Positions 24,101-39,100 of a stretch of 64,000 nucleotides of DNA are shown here, one piece after another (position 1 is the stretch's first letter; the number at the start of each line of letters is the position of its first letter). The notes beneath the pieces are model-generated. The model had not been told where the DNA came from and did no database searches. It saw only the letters and a program-made list of their open reading frames with translations. The translations under genes were made by a program, and so were the position numbers. The stretch comes from Limnoperna fortunei (taxonomy: Eukaryota > Mollusca > Bivalvia > Mytilida > Modiolidae). The stretch is taken from contig OX104124.1 of the NCBI GenBank assembly GCA_944474755.1, positions 25,518,452-25,582,451 on the forward strand, written 5' to 3'.

Positions 24101-27100
24101 ACCAGTTTTTGGACGTCTGGTAAGTATTTTTTCTGTAATGAATAAAACCTTTTTGTTTATGTTAATAAATTTTTATTAAATTTTTTAAAGAGCAAATTAG
24201 GGTTGACTTGGGGCAGGTGTGGAATCATTGCTAATAAGGAATCTGCTACAGGGCTGTCACCCAGTGCCTTTGTATAGAATATAAACTCCATAATATTATT
24301 ATTAGTATTATTACAGTTTCAAAAATTGTAAATGTGTATATTTGTGTCACCATGTCAGTTAGATTTCTTGTAACATGGCATCTATTGGTACATCCTAGCC
24401 TGTGCTCTGACACTTCACTGTATTCAAATCATATGCAGGAGAGGGGCTTGCGATTTATTTAATAGCAATATCATGCTTCAGAATTGATTTTAACTAAAAC
24501 AAAGATTTACACATATTTTTCAGTTCTAGAAACTATAACAGCTTTTTTTAACAAAAATTAACAATAGAGTACTTTAGACTTTGAATTTTTTTTCTAAAAT
24601 AATTTCACTATGATAACATTTCTAATTTCTAATTACATGATTAACTTTTAACCTGGTTAGCCTTTGAAAATGTCTGAATATATTACTTCAAAGTCAACAT
24701 CCAATGATCTGGTAATTTCAGTAAACATCCTGTGTGTTTACTTGCTTAATCTGTTAATTGCCCTTCATAAATGAGAAATAATTTACCTGTAAAATTTTCA
24801 AGGCAGAAAAACATTTTAAACTGGATTATTTATCACATTTACTGGATATGTATACTCTTTGGTTACAACATACAATCTCCTGAAATACTGTCAATATGGC
24901 AGCCTCTATATACAAAATTTTACCACCTTTAGTTCCCTATAGAAGCATAACAGTGGAGGATATAATGAAACATCAAAAAGCAAATATGTTTCTTTTTATT
25001 TGAAGAATAACATATTAAATTTCCATTGTTTTGCAAAGTTTCCCTCTTTTAAAATTAATTTTCTGCTTGATATTTTCCATGTCTTTGTAGATACCATACA
25101 CTGGTGTTAGATTCATGTACAATGGAGGTCTATTTTTAGCAGCAGGCTGTACAGTATTATTTGGGTAAGTTTTTTGTTGCAGATTTTTTTTTTTAACGAT
25201 ATGGAATTGTGGAAATTCAATTATTTTCTCATTAATACATGTGACCCTGATAGTGACCTTTCACATTGATTGAAACATTGATGTTTGTTTGTTTTTGTTT
25301 GAATGGTGTTTATTGCCATTTTCAGCAATTATGTAAGCTATATACCTGGGTCCAGTTTTTATTTGGGAGGAAGTAAGAGTACCCTGAGAAATCCCCTGAC
25401 CTGCGGTAGAAAAACTGGCAATTCTTGTCAATTAGGACTGAAATCAAGTACACCCTGCCTGCAGTGAGACTAGAATAAGAAACCACAATCTCACATATAA
25501 ACATTGAACAAGTGCATGTCTTCTGAATGCATTACCCACTATACCATAGTTAGCTACTATTCTTTTTTTAAAATTACAATACAAATTGATATTTGTTTTC
25601 CCAAAAATAATTTTTCTTCAATGTTGCTTTATTATTTTTTTCAAAGTAAAAACTATTTAAGAGACCAGTTAAGTGGTCCACTGAGGTACATGTAGGTGGT
25701 CCTTTAATACATGTGGTCTATAATACAAGTGGTCCTTATTTACATGTGGTGCTAATATACAGGTTCAGTTAATGATAAATGTACTACAGAAGGATCTCAA
25801 AAATGGTGTCAGATGATTGTTAAATACAATTATTGATCTCTTGGCTTTAATTCCACCTAAATGGTACATACATTGATAAAATGAAGGATCTTGTTTCAAC
25901 ATTCCATTAGAAGCTACAATCTACTTGCTGTAAAGCAAATTAAAGGAACTCTTACATCTACCTTTGTGTAATTAGCAGAAGTGTGAAAGTGATTCATATA
26001 TGTGGTATTATAATGACAGACATTGATGCTTGTTTCCTAATTGACCAATGGAATGTGTCCCTACTTAATATTGATGACTTTTTTTAGTTAGTATTTAGTA
26101 CAGCATAATCGGTTCTTACATTCATTTTTGGGAAAGACTGGGTGAGAACTTGTAAGACATAAAAAATATCTATCATGAGTGAAAGATCACAAGGCTTTCT
26201 CAAAAGTGCATGAAAGTAAATCAACAACTTTCACATCATGTTCTATATACTGTCCATTGTTTGATATTCAACATCCAATCAGAACACTCGAAACAAGAAC
26301 ATTTAAGAAGAATGTTGTTATGTTACCAAAGCAACATTTTTGTTTTAGGCATTTAGATTATGTGAAACAACAACTACTTAGGTTGTGTATAAGTACACAT
26401 TTGTACTCTGCCACTCAGGGAAGAAATGTATCTTTCTGTAATACTGTAATTTCCAATATAAGGGTCAGGAAACAGCAAAGAACTATTGTAAATGCTATGA
26501 AACCAGACAGAAAAGCTTTGAATTTGAAGCTTACATATATAAATGTAATATTTGACATTTTCTGTACTTGTATATTGTAGTTGTCTGACATATATGGATA
26601 CCACCAATGAGAACATAACATTCATTGTCTACTGTTTCTTGCTACGAATCATGCTAGCTTTAGGATGTCTGGGTCTACAGACAGCAACATTTACAATAAC
26701 TGCCAAAGAATTTCCAGATTCTGTTGCTACTGTGTTTGTAAGTAAATGTAATTGCAAGATATATGGTAAACTATCAACATGTATCAAGAAGAGGATCACA
26801 AGTATATCTATTTGGTGTCTTTGAATAATCTGAAATAAGGATTTATGTAACCGTCAGCAAATGTTCAGCTATTTCATATGGCATCTAGCATATTTGGGGC
26901 AGTAGTGGAACTTAAAGAAGGCTAACAATTGACCACTGAGCCATTGAGGCCTCCAGTGTTACCATCAAATCTGGAAGCTGGAAAGTTAAGGTCTCAAATG
27001 TTACAATCAAATCAGTAGTGTAGCCAGCAGGAATCTGGGAAGTTAAGGTCTCAAATGTTACCATCAAATCAGTAGTGTAGCCAGCTGGAATCTGGGAAGT

Positions 27101-30100
27101 TAAGGTCTCAAATGTTACAATCAAATCAGTAGTGTAGCCAGCAGGAATCTGGGAAGTTAAGGTCTCAAATGTTACCATCAAATCAGTAGTGTAGCCAGCA
27201 GGAATCTGGGAAGTTAAGGTCTCAAATGTTACCATCAAATCAGTAGTGTAGCCAGCAGGAATCTGGGAAGTTAAGGTCTCAAATGTTACAATCGAATCAG
27301 TAGTGTAGCCAGCAGGAATCTGGGAAGTTAAGGTCTCAAATGTTACAATCGAATCAGTAGTGTAGCCAGCAGGAATCTGGGAAGTTAAGGTCTCAAATGT
27401 TACAATCGAATCAGTAGTGTAGCCAGCTGGAATCTGGGAAGTTAAGGTCTCAAATGTTACCATCAAATCAGTAGTGTAGCCAGCAGGAATCTGGGAAGTT
27501 AAGGTCTCAAATGTTACCATCAAATCAGTAGTGTAGCCAGCAGGAATCTGGGAAGACAAATTGAAAAAAAATATAGAGAGATCAAGGAATGTTTAAACAG
27601 TACTATCAATATCATTAGGCTAGGTATTCTTATCTTTTTGTACTAGCTAGGGAATCAGGTAAAGTAATTTTATTTTATGGATGTGAAAATGAATAGGAGA
27701 ATTATTGTCTTTCAATAAATAATAAAGAAACATTGTGAGCATAAAATATAATAAAGAAACATTGTGAGCATAAAATCTGTGTCATTTGTTTTTAAACCTC
27801 GCCACATGGAGTAGCACAACAATATATTATAACCTCCAGTGTTCATAACATTTCACTAACTTTATATTTGGTATAAGGCTGTCTAATATTAAGCATTGAT
27901 CATTTTTTGACAACCAAACTCCTATTTGTACTGAAATAATACATGTGTCAAATGTCTGCATACACAAAATGCTACTCTACTATATTATTGTGTTGTAGGG
28001 TATCACAGAGGTATTTGTAGGAATAGGATTTATGTCTGGTCCCCCTATTGGAGGATTTATGTATGCGGTAAGTTTCCTGTAATAGATAATTTTAAGACAG
28101 ACAGTTCAAAATACAAGTAATAATTCTTTAATATTTACAATAATTTGACATCGTGAGTCATTATACAATTATTGGTCCAAAAACAACTTTCAGGTCACAA
28201 TAAAGCGCAACAGTACTGATATTACATAAAAATATGTCTGCTGCATGATTCTGCTGCACAGTAAGCAAGCGGAATCCAATATTGTCCTGTTTTTCATTAC
28301 TGTTCCAATTTTAGTGGTCTTTGAATCATCTGTAATAATAAAATATACTGTTAAAAAATATAAGAATACAATTATTTATTTATACTCTTTTCAATAGTTG
28401 AAATCTGATGAAACTGGAATTTCAGGATTATCAGCAAATCAATATAAAATGCAGTATTAACAAAAATATTAAGGGTAACCAGCATTACAGCAATTACAAA
28501 ATGTAAGCATCCTCTGTTTTTCTGATGAAAGCAGATGGTGATTTTATTCATGTAATAAAACAATTACTGACTTTGATATACGGTTGCTATCAGGATTTCT
28601 CATGATCAGCCCCCTAAAATGTATATTCATTTTTTTTTTAATACATGTTTTTCTGGCTGATAAATCCTTTATTATCGTAAACCAGTTCGGAAACAGTTCA
28701 ACAACCGGTAAACAAAATGTCGAAATCATGTAAAAGAATGGTTTTTAAGCTGGATTAAATGGAAAACAAGTTGGATATTGTAGATCAGTTTGATTTCGGC
28801 ATTACGGAAATCTTGTTTATTACAAGAAGGCTGAAATATTCAACAAGGAGATAATAGTACAATATACCAACATAATCATAAATCAAAATTTACTACAAAG
28901 GATGTTAAAAACTTGGGAAACTGGAAACAGAGAAAAACCTGGATTTTTCCAAATTAGACGGAACCTTAATAAACTACGAACCTGGGCAGACAATAAAAGT
29001 GATAAAAACAATTATAATGCAGATAAAACAGGAACAGAAACATTCACTGTTAAGACTTGGAATGTTATATTATCATTACACATTTTGAACAGATAAAAAC
29101 TACATGAATTCTTTTTATTTTAATTTATACTGAATAATAAAATACAAATACTTATTTTGTGTGATTCTTGATCACTTCACAGCTTTCAACTGACCAAGCT
29201 CTATACACCTGTATAAATTGTATCCCCTCAAGAAATACCACCCCCATTATAAGACCACTTTCATGACTCAGATGGGGTGGTCTTATAAGAGGGGACTACT
29301 GTAGTGACCTATATCAAAGTAATTAATTGTATATTATCAAGCAGAAGAAAATTATATTAGCTGTTAGTCTCTGTAAATATATTTTTTATATTTTTATATT
29401 GATACATTTTTTCAACCTATTTTAAATTTGATAATTTTTGAATTATATCAATAAATTTAATATGAAAGTAATGATACTCAAATTTAGTTCAGTCGAAAGC
29501 ATCATATATATTTATTTTTAGACATTACCAGGATTCTTGAATCTTTTTTTAGTATTCTTCAGGTTGACATAACTTTCAGGTGGAATAAATGGCTTGAGAG
29601 CCTGTGCTATTTTAAGCCCATTTCATTACTTTTGAGGGGGCCTCGGTGGCCGAGTGGTTAAGGTAGTTCGTCTCCTATTAATCACGTGGTCTGTCAACAC
29701 TGAGATTGTGGGTTCCATTCTCACTACATGCATGGTGTACTCGACTCCAATCTTAATTGACAAGGATTGCCAGTTTTCCTACTGCAGGTCGGGGGTTCTC
29801 TCCGGGTACTCCGGCTTTCTCACCCATTAAAAACTGGACGCCATGATATAGCTGAAAAATTGCTGAAAATGGCGTTAAACAATATTCAAACAAACAAACA
29901 AACAAACATTACTTTTGAAGGCACTTTAAGCCAATGATATGAAAGAATTTTTATATATTATAGTCATATAGTAACAAACTTCTTCTCTATTTTATATGCC
30001 TGTTTAAGACAGACATTTTATTTTATACTGCAATCCATCCATCCATTCAAAATTCATAACTCTTTTCATGAAATTTTCTAGGAATTTTGAGACCAATCAA

Positions 30101-33100
30101 TGTGAGCTTCTTTGAATATTCAATCTTGTTTCATTCCAGAGATGGGTAATTTTTCACATGTCACACTTTAACTTAGAATTAGCTTCACATGTTCTAGCTG
30201 AAATGACTTAAATTTCATGAAACACATGGAATATTTGCTGTAATATCTATTCCTTAAAACTTTTTACTGGTATTGGTATCAATGTTAAGTCACTTTTAAT
30301 TGTGAGAGTACATTTTGCCACTCCAGAGTTATGGTTCTTAAAATTGTCAAGTTTTGTGTTTTGTACATTTTGTCATTCAAGATTTAATTAAATTATTAAA
30401 TCATTTTGCCCTTCCAGATTTTTTAATTAAATTGTCAAATTTAAGACAATATTTCACATGTTACACTTTATTTCGAGAATAGCTTTATAACTTGATTTTA
30501 GTTCTTCTATATGATTAGTGTTAGTGTACACTCACAGTGCATTGGTTTATTGTTAGTGTACACTCACAGTGCATTGGTTTATTGTTAGTGTACACTCACA
30601 GTGCATTGGTTTACTGTTAGTGTACACTCACAGTGCATTGGTTTAGTGTACACTCACAGTGCATTGGTTTATTGTTAGTGTACACTCACAGTGCATTGGT
30701 TTACTGTTAGTGTACACTCACAGTGCATTGGTTTACTGTTAGTGTACACTCACAGTGCATTGGTTTAGTGTACACTCACAGTGCATTGGTTTATTGTTAG
30801 TGTACACTCACAGTGCATTGGTTTACTGTTAGTGTACACTCACAGTGCATTGGTTTATTGTTAGTGTACACTCACAGTGCATTGGTTTACTGTTAGTGTA
30901 CACTCACAGTGCATTGGTTTATTGTTAGTGTACACTCACAGTGCATTGGTTTATTGTTAGTGTACACTCACAGTGCATTGGTTTATTGTTAGTGTACACT
31001 CACAGTGCATTGTTTACTGTAAGTGTACACTCACAGTGCATTGGTTTATTGTTAGTGTACACTCACAGTGCATTGGTTTATTGTTAGTGTACACTCACAG
31101 TGCATTGTTTACTGTAAGTGTACACTCACAGTGCATTGGTTTATTGTTAGTGTACACTCACAGTGCATTGTTTACTGTAAGTGTACACTCACAGTGCATT
31201 GGTTTATTGTTAGTGTACACTCACAGTGCATTGGTTTACTGTTAGTGTACACTCACAGTGCATTGGTTTACTGTTAGTGTACCCTCACAGTGCATTGGTT
31301 TATTGTTAGTGTACACTCACAGTGCATTGTTTACTGTAAGTGTACACTCACAGTGCATTGGTTTATTGTTAGTGTACACTCACAGTGCATTGGTTTAGTG
31401 TACACTCACAGTGCATTGGTTTACTGTTAGTGTACACTCACAGTGCATTGGTTTATTGTTAGTGTACACTCACAGTGCATTGTTTACTGTAAGTGTACAC
31501 TCACAGTGCATTGGTTTATTGTTAGTGTACACTCACAGTGCATTGGTTTAGTGTACACTCACAGTGCATTGGTTTAGTGTACACTCACAGTGCATTGGTT
31601 TAGTGTACACTCACAGTGCATTGGTTTAGTGTACACTCACAGTGCATTGGTTTAGTGTACACTCACAGTGCATTGGTTTACTGTTAGTGTACACTCACAG
31701 TGCATTGGTTTACTGTTAGTGTACACTCACAGTGCATTGGTTTATTGTTAGTGTACACTCACAGTGCATTGGTTTAGTGTACACTCACAGTGCATTGGTT
31801 TAGTGTACACTCACAGTGCATTGGTTTATTGTTAGTGTACACTCACAGTGCATTGGTTTATTGTTAGTGTACACTCACAGTGCATTGGTTTATTGTTAGT
31901 GTACACTCACAGTGCATTGGTTTATTGTTAGTGTACACTCACAGTGCATTGGTTTATTGTTAGTGTACACTCACATTGCATTGGTTTACTGTTAGTGTAC
32001 ACTCAGTGCATTGGTTTATTGTTAGTGTACCCTCACAGTGCATTGGTTTACTGTTAGTGTACACTCACAGTGCATTGGTTTACTGTTAGTGTACACTCAC
32101 AGTGCATTGGTTTACTGTTAGTGTACACTCACAGTGCATTGGTTTATTGTTAGTGTACACTCACAGTGCATTGGTTTATTGTTAGTGTACACTCACAGTG
32201 CATTGGTTTACTGTTAGTGTACACTCACAGTGCATTGGTTTAGTGTACACTCACAGTGCATTGGTTTACTGTTAGTGTACACTCACAGTGCATTGGTTTA
32301 GTGTACACTCACAGTGCATTGGTTTACTGTTAGTGTACACTCACAGTGCATTGGTTTAGTGTACACTCACAGTGCATTGGTTTATTGTTAGTGTACACTC
32401 ACAGTGCATTGGTTTACTGTTAGTGTACACTCACAGTGCATTGGTTTACTGTTAGTGTACACTCACAGTGCATTGGTTTACTGTTAGTGTACACTCACAG
32501 TGCATTGGTTTATTGTTAGTGTACACTCACAGTGCATTGGTTTACTGTTAGTGTACACTCACAGTGTTTTGGTTTATTAACAAAAGATAAAAAATGTCAA
32601 GACTTAAATAATAGTGTCATGAAGAATACAACAGTGAAGTCATATGTACTTACAATGTCACATCTAAACATGTTTAATAATAATGATCCTAGTTGATAAG
32701 GAAAAAAAACAATTAACACCCGAGTGGGGTGTCCATTTGGGTTGGGGTCCAGCCAACAGAGCAAAAAAAATTTTCTAACAGAAACTGGCATCAAATTCTC
32801 AATTAATGTCATTGAACAATAATGGTGCAGCAGATTTCTATTTAAATGGTTTTTTAAAACTTTAATTTAACCTATATATTTGTTAGTTGCATTAGATAAC
32901 AGGATCAAGCTGTCTCAATGGAGCAATGATTTTAAATTACAACACAGTTATCTCCCCTGATGCTTTGAATGTCTGTTTCTGTTTCAGAGTGGAGGCTTTG
33001 TAACACCATTTGCAGTCGTTGGTGCTTTGATGTTTATTGGTGTACCCTTTAATGTTTGGCTGATACCAACAGATTCAGGTATCAGTTCATATTGGTTTTA

Positions 33101-36100
33101 TTGTCCTTTTCAAATTTGTGTTTAATGCCTCAGCTATTGGTCATTTATTATACCCCACTTGACAGAGTTGGGGGTAAATAGTGGTCCTCATGCCCGTCCG
33201 TCTGTCTGTTTGTCCAGATTTGGCTGGTTGATAATAAGTTTGCATCTGATTTGAATGATACTTTGGGATATTGCTATATATTAAGTTGGTAAAAAACATA
33301 TAGATTTCAGGGGGAACTAGTCAAATTCAATGGCGCAGTTCACAAAAACGTTGAAAATTTTTACAAAAAAGATGTTTCTTGACAATAACACAAAAAGTTT
33401 GCATATTGTTATACAGTCGAACCTCGTTAACTGGAAGTCGAGGGGACCATTGGAAAGTATTCGAGTTATCCGAGGTTCGACTCATCAGAGTTATCAGTAA
33501 ACGGAAGTTGAACTTTTCCGTCTTTGTTTTTTGATGTATCTCGTCAAATTGAATATCGTATTTGTTATGTTGACGTGTCATTGTGTCAATGTTATCTTTA
33601 TTGTGATCTAATTATTTATACATGTACATAATTTATTGAATAAAAAATAAATATCAAATGATTTGTTGTGATTTTTTATGTTGATGTAGATGCACCTCGT
33701 ACTTTGTTGTGTTTTGTGTATGTACACTGTGAGAATATCAATCCTTGTCTACTAAATGCATCACTAATTTTCTGAATAAAATCATAACAAACAAATGATT
33801 TATTTTGATAATCTTATTATTTATGAATCATTCATAAAATCAACATTCAGTACTCACAATAAAGAGAAATAACAAACGTTATTTATTTCATAAAGTCCAT
33901 TCGTAATCATTCATTCATACATCAACATTAAAAATACAAAATTAATCACGAAACGAATTTACACCTATGGCAAAGTCCCGCCGGATTGCCCGGTGCCTTC
34001 ACTAGATTGTTCAGCTAACATTGTAAACAATTTATTAAGAAAAACCTCTTAATGCGCTCTTTTTTTACGTTTTAAATTAATTTGTTAAATTGGACGGTGA
34101 ACTGGTGTTCAGGATTAAAAGACACCGATTTGTTTTATTTTTAATTTATATCAATTAATCATCATAATTTTTAAAATTAAAATCAAAACATCAATAAAAA
34201 TATCAGCGTTACCAATTAAATTCGTTTCCTCAGATTGTATACATACACACATTTGATAATGATTAAAACGCTTGGGTGATCAATACAAACAGGTGCACAT
34301 GTCAACATTTTATTCATACACGCGTGACCAATCATTAAGTAAACATGTCCGGATTAACACCTTTTGAAGCCATAGAGCGTTCATAAATCAATTAAAATGA
34401 CATCAAAGAATTTGAATAGTCGACTTCGACTAATCAGGGTTGATTACTGTTATTTTCAAGGTGTGGAGACTGACAAATCACCTCGACTTAACCGAGAATT
34501 CGAATTATCAAAGTTCGAGTAATCAAAGGTAAAATTGCTTTGGGTTAATGGGAATTTTGCCGGGACTTTTGAAATAGTTCGAGTAAACCGAGTATTTGAA
34601 TAATCCGAGTTCGACACATCGAGGTTCGACTGTATATCAAGTTGGTAAGAAGCCTAACCATTTTGGGGGAATCCATCAAATTTCAAAGTCGCAGCTCACA
34701 AAAAACATTAGAATTTTTACAAAAATGATGTTTCTGTCCAATAACTCAATAAGTTTGCATTTGATTTCAATGAAACTTTGGAATATAGTTTCATATTAGA
34801 TGGATCAGAAGCCTATTGATTTTTTGGGAATTCCATCAAATTTCAGGGTCACAGTTGCCAAAAAAAATAAGAAATTTTTACAAAAAAGATTTTTCCAGAC
34901 AATAACTTCCAAATTTTGCATTTAATTTCAATTAAACTTTGGGATATAGTTTCATATTAGGTTTATTGGAAGCCTATCAATTTTTTGGGGAAATCCATCT
35001 AATTTCAAGGTCACAAAAAATGTGCACTTGATTTCAATAAAACTTTATGATAAATAATACATATCGGGTGGGTATGAAGCCTATTGCTGCTGGAGGAATT
35101 CTATCAGTGGTCAAGGTCACCAGTTGAAAAAAAAGATTTCTACAAAAAAAGTTCTGCAAAATTTAAGTAGGGGTATCAGTGATCGCTAGATCTACATTGT
35201 CTAGTTAATGATGTCAGTTCATAATAGAACTCTATGGATCAACTGTTGACAAAATATAGTTTTGAATTAGTTGTGCATATATCTCACGGGAATGAACTAC
35301 AGTGAACTACATTCAAATATAATTTTAGGTGAATTTGCTTATTTTAAATGTTACTGCAAAAACATTTATGTAAATATCATCACCCAGTAACATTGTTTAC
35401 AATTGACGAGATATATTTGGATTCTTTAATTTTATGTATTGGTGCTTTGTTTTTCTTTGCAGTAATAGAGAAATCCTCTGAGTCTACAACATCTGTATTG
35501 GTGCTTCTTAAGTCATCTAAAACTATAATTAACTGCCTTGCTATTGTAATAGCTGCACTGATTTTCTCCATTTTGGATCCAACTCTAGAGCCTTATCTAA
35601 ATGACACAGTAAGTATTGTCTATGGAGATATATTTGTAGAATTTTGTGTGATGAGTCATTCTGAATATTTAATTATAAAGCATATAGTATTATAAATACA
35701 TCCATTTTTAGCTTAACTGACCCAAAGGGTCATTGTGAGCTATTCTCATCACTTTTCATCAGTCATTGCATTGTTGTTGTCGGCCGTAAACTTTTCACAT
35801 TTCAATCTTCTTCTCCAAAAACCACTTGGCCAATTGGAACCAAACTTAGCAGGAATGTTTATTGGGTGGTTTTTAACAAAGTTTGAGTTTTTGGAGCGTA
35901 TATAAGACATGGCTGCCATGACCATTAATTTGTTCTGATTGGCTGAATTTCAAAAATCATAAACCGCTTGGTAGATTGATTTGAAATATTGCAGAAATGT
36001 ACTTTAGATAGTCCACTACAAAGTTTTTTGTGCCGATCCAAAATCCAAGATGTCCACCACCATGGAACACAGCTTAACATAAAATCAATGGGAAAACACA

Positions 36101-39100
36101 CAAATAACTTCTTCAAAACTGTTCCCCACAATTATGGCAAATTATGCAGAAATGAAGCTTGAATAGTTATCTTTTTATTTTTAGCAAATTGGAAATTCAA
36201 CATGGCTTCTAGGGCTACTAGTGCGTTTTGATTGATTTGAAATATTGCAGAAATGTACCTCAGACAGTCCTTTACACAGTTTGAGTTTTTTGTGCCTGTC
36301 CTAAATTCAAGATGGCTGAAACTGTGGAACAGAGCATAACATAGGACCCTATGGGAAAACCATACAAACAGCTTCTTGTCTGAAGCTGTTCCACACAATT
36401 GAATTAAATAATGCAGAAGTGAATCTTGGATAGTAATATTATTATTTTTTGTTTTTTGAGCCGATAGGATATTCAACATGGCTGCCATAGCTGCAAATGC
36501 ATTCTGAAATTTCAAAATTTGTTTCCTCCCAAATCACTTGGCAGAAGGAATTTTATTGATAGCATTGTATTGTAGTGTGATATTGTACCTCATATGGTCC
36601 TCTACTAATTTTGAGTTTTTTGTTTTGATCAAAAATACAAGATTGTTGCCAATATAGAACATCACTTAAACATAGTAACCTATGAGACAGAAACATAAAA
36701 CAGCTTCTTCTTAGAAACTGTCCTACAAATTGCTGATTGGAAATTCAACATGGCAACATTCATAAAAACAGCAACTTCATATTAACTCTTTAGCATTTAA
36801 TATCAAAATTCACAAGAAAAGTCTCTTAAAAAGTTTTTTTGTAAGTCAGTTGAGCTTTACAGGCTCTTAAGAGCCTCCAGTTACACTTCCATATTTATAG
36901 TAGTTTAATGATGGACTATGTAACAATATACTATCATTATCTTGCAATTACTGCTTTTTGAATACAGATGTAGCTGTTCAGATATTGTTTTTGTAATGTA
37001 AAGAATTATATCAGTCAATTATTTATATGATATACCTTTAGACGTTAAAGTGTTTCTATAGAAAAAAACCCACCAATTAATAATGATACATTTAATTTGT
37101 ATCAATCCAATTTTGGTAACTTAATGAATGCGAAATTTGATGGAACATTACATGTGGGAACTTTAAACTTTGTCTGGTGAAAAATTACAACTGAAATCGG
37201 GGCTCTGACATTATTTGAAATACAAAACATCTTTTTGACATTGGATACAGGTACCCTCAGAAATATATAACCCTGTATTTCTGATGCTTCAGAAATCCGC
37301 TGGATAGATATATTACATGGTTGACACAATACTCAGACATTTATATATATCTACATGTGTGTATATAATATTCATTGTCAAAAAATATTTGTTGAATAAT
37401 TATTATTAATATCCATGGGTAGTGATAATCCAGAACAAAGAGCAATGGTCATTTGTGGCATAGGCATTCTATAATGATCAAAATGTCATGCTAGAGACCA
37501 TAAGCATGTATTTCTCATCCCAATTTCCTTAACCAAGCGTATCTAACTACAGAGAAGCTACATTTACTTAACCAGTGACAAGTTTAAAATCATCCCTTAG
37601 AAATCATGACATATTAGGAGTTATCTGTGACACAAATGACCATTGATTTGTTCTGTTTGTCCTAACCGGTTTGCTCCTTTGCTGGATGGATATTACTTAT
37701 TACTGGAATGTAACCCGAGTGTTACAATGGGTGCCACCTTTGAAGCAGGAGTTGCATACCCTTCTGGAGAAGATTGATCCGCCATCCGTATTACCTGTGG
37801 TTTGTGTTACTCTATTTTTAGCTCATCTGATCCAAAGGGTCATTATGTCCCATGGAGACATATTGTTTTTGTCCTTGTCCATCTGTCTGTCACAAAGTTA
37901 TTACGCTCAACTCCTTGACCAAATTTTACGAAACATGATACATAACTAGTACACTATATCTAGTTGTGCATATTGTAACCAGGATATTCTGATCCTCACA
38001 ATTTTGCGGGAGTTATGGCTCTTTGAACTTAGAAGTTTTCCAGAAATTCCTCACAAATCATGGTTTCCACTCAACTTCTCTGAAACTACTGCACCAAATT
38101 TGACCAAACTTGTTATGTAGCAAGTACATGTACACCATATTTAGTTGTGCATATTACCAGGGATCAAAATTTGTTGGGAGTTATTGGACTTGGCTAAAAA
38201 TCCACATAAGGGAACGGTGGGAGACATCCTTTTGTATGCAAATTCAAACTTTAATTTGAGCTATTGTCATCACTGCGTCCACTGGTGTCATTAGCATCAG
38301 TGTCTGTAAGCTTGTTTACATTTTAATCTTCTTCTCTAAAACCACTTGGCCAATTCAAACCAATCTTATAGTCATTCATTGATTGGACAAAAGTTTGTGT
38401 TTTTTTATATTTGTAATAACTAATATGGCAACCACCGCATATTGCCAATATTGTATGGATGGTCCTCTATAAAGTTAATGTTTTTTATGCCAATCTGAAA
38501 TACAAAGTGGCCACCACTTCAGGACTTAGTTTAACATAGGACCCTAAGGGAAAAATTCTTTAAAAATATTCTCTGAAATGGGTTAACAAGTAAAAACAAA
38601 ACTTACTAGAAATATTGTTTGGATGATCCTCTTTGAAGTTTATGTTGAAAATTACAGTACTTAGTTCAACATAAAGGAAATGCCATCTTCAAGAAAAACA
38701 GGCTTTTAAGATCCTCTGGTTTATTTTGTGTTGACTTATTGTTTCCTGAATACTCCTCAGTGTCTTCAATCCATTTGTCATAATTGCCTGAGCAATTCGG
38801 TCACTTTGGATGAGAAATGCAGAGTAGGTACCAATAATGAACTGTGATGTTTGCATTTGTTTGTCTTTTGCCATTTACTCAACATAGGTATTATCCATCA
38901 AAATGTATTAATATAACTTTATTATAAAGTTATATGACTGATATATATTCCCGTAGTAATTCCGTAATATACCTGTCAATATATGTATGTCACCTGGCAT
39001 TTAACCATACAGTTAAAATTGTGTTTTTCTTCCCATTACAGTTCAAATTAGATTCAGAAATTATAGGATTGCTTTTTCTACTCATGGCAGCATCATATGC

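Noticed and set aside
26179..26580. 133-residue ORF ending at the exon 4 acceptor
   Set aside because: It has no family resemblance and is intronic; its end at the acceptor is chance, because the true exon frame differs.
26912..27559. 215-residue minus-strand ORF with a perfect 19-residue repeat
   Set aside because: It is the translation of a 57-bp minisatellite inside a transporter intron; the unit length being a multiple of three keeps the frame open. There is no promoter, splice or family support.
29637..29720. Possible tRNA gene
   Set aside because: It has A-box and weak B-box similarity but no acceptor-stem pairing and continues into a SINE body with a caaa tail; it is a SINE head.
33327..33581. 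84-residue minus-strand ORF at the left end of the Tigger-like element
   Set aside because: It is short, overlaps the inverted repeat and shows no recognisable transposase motif, so I did not call it a transposase remnant.
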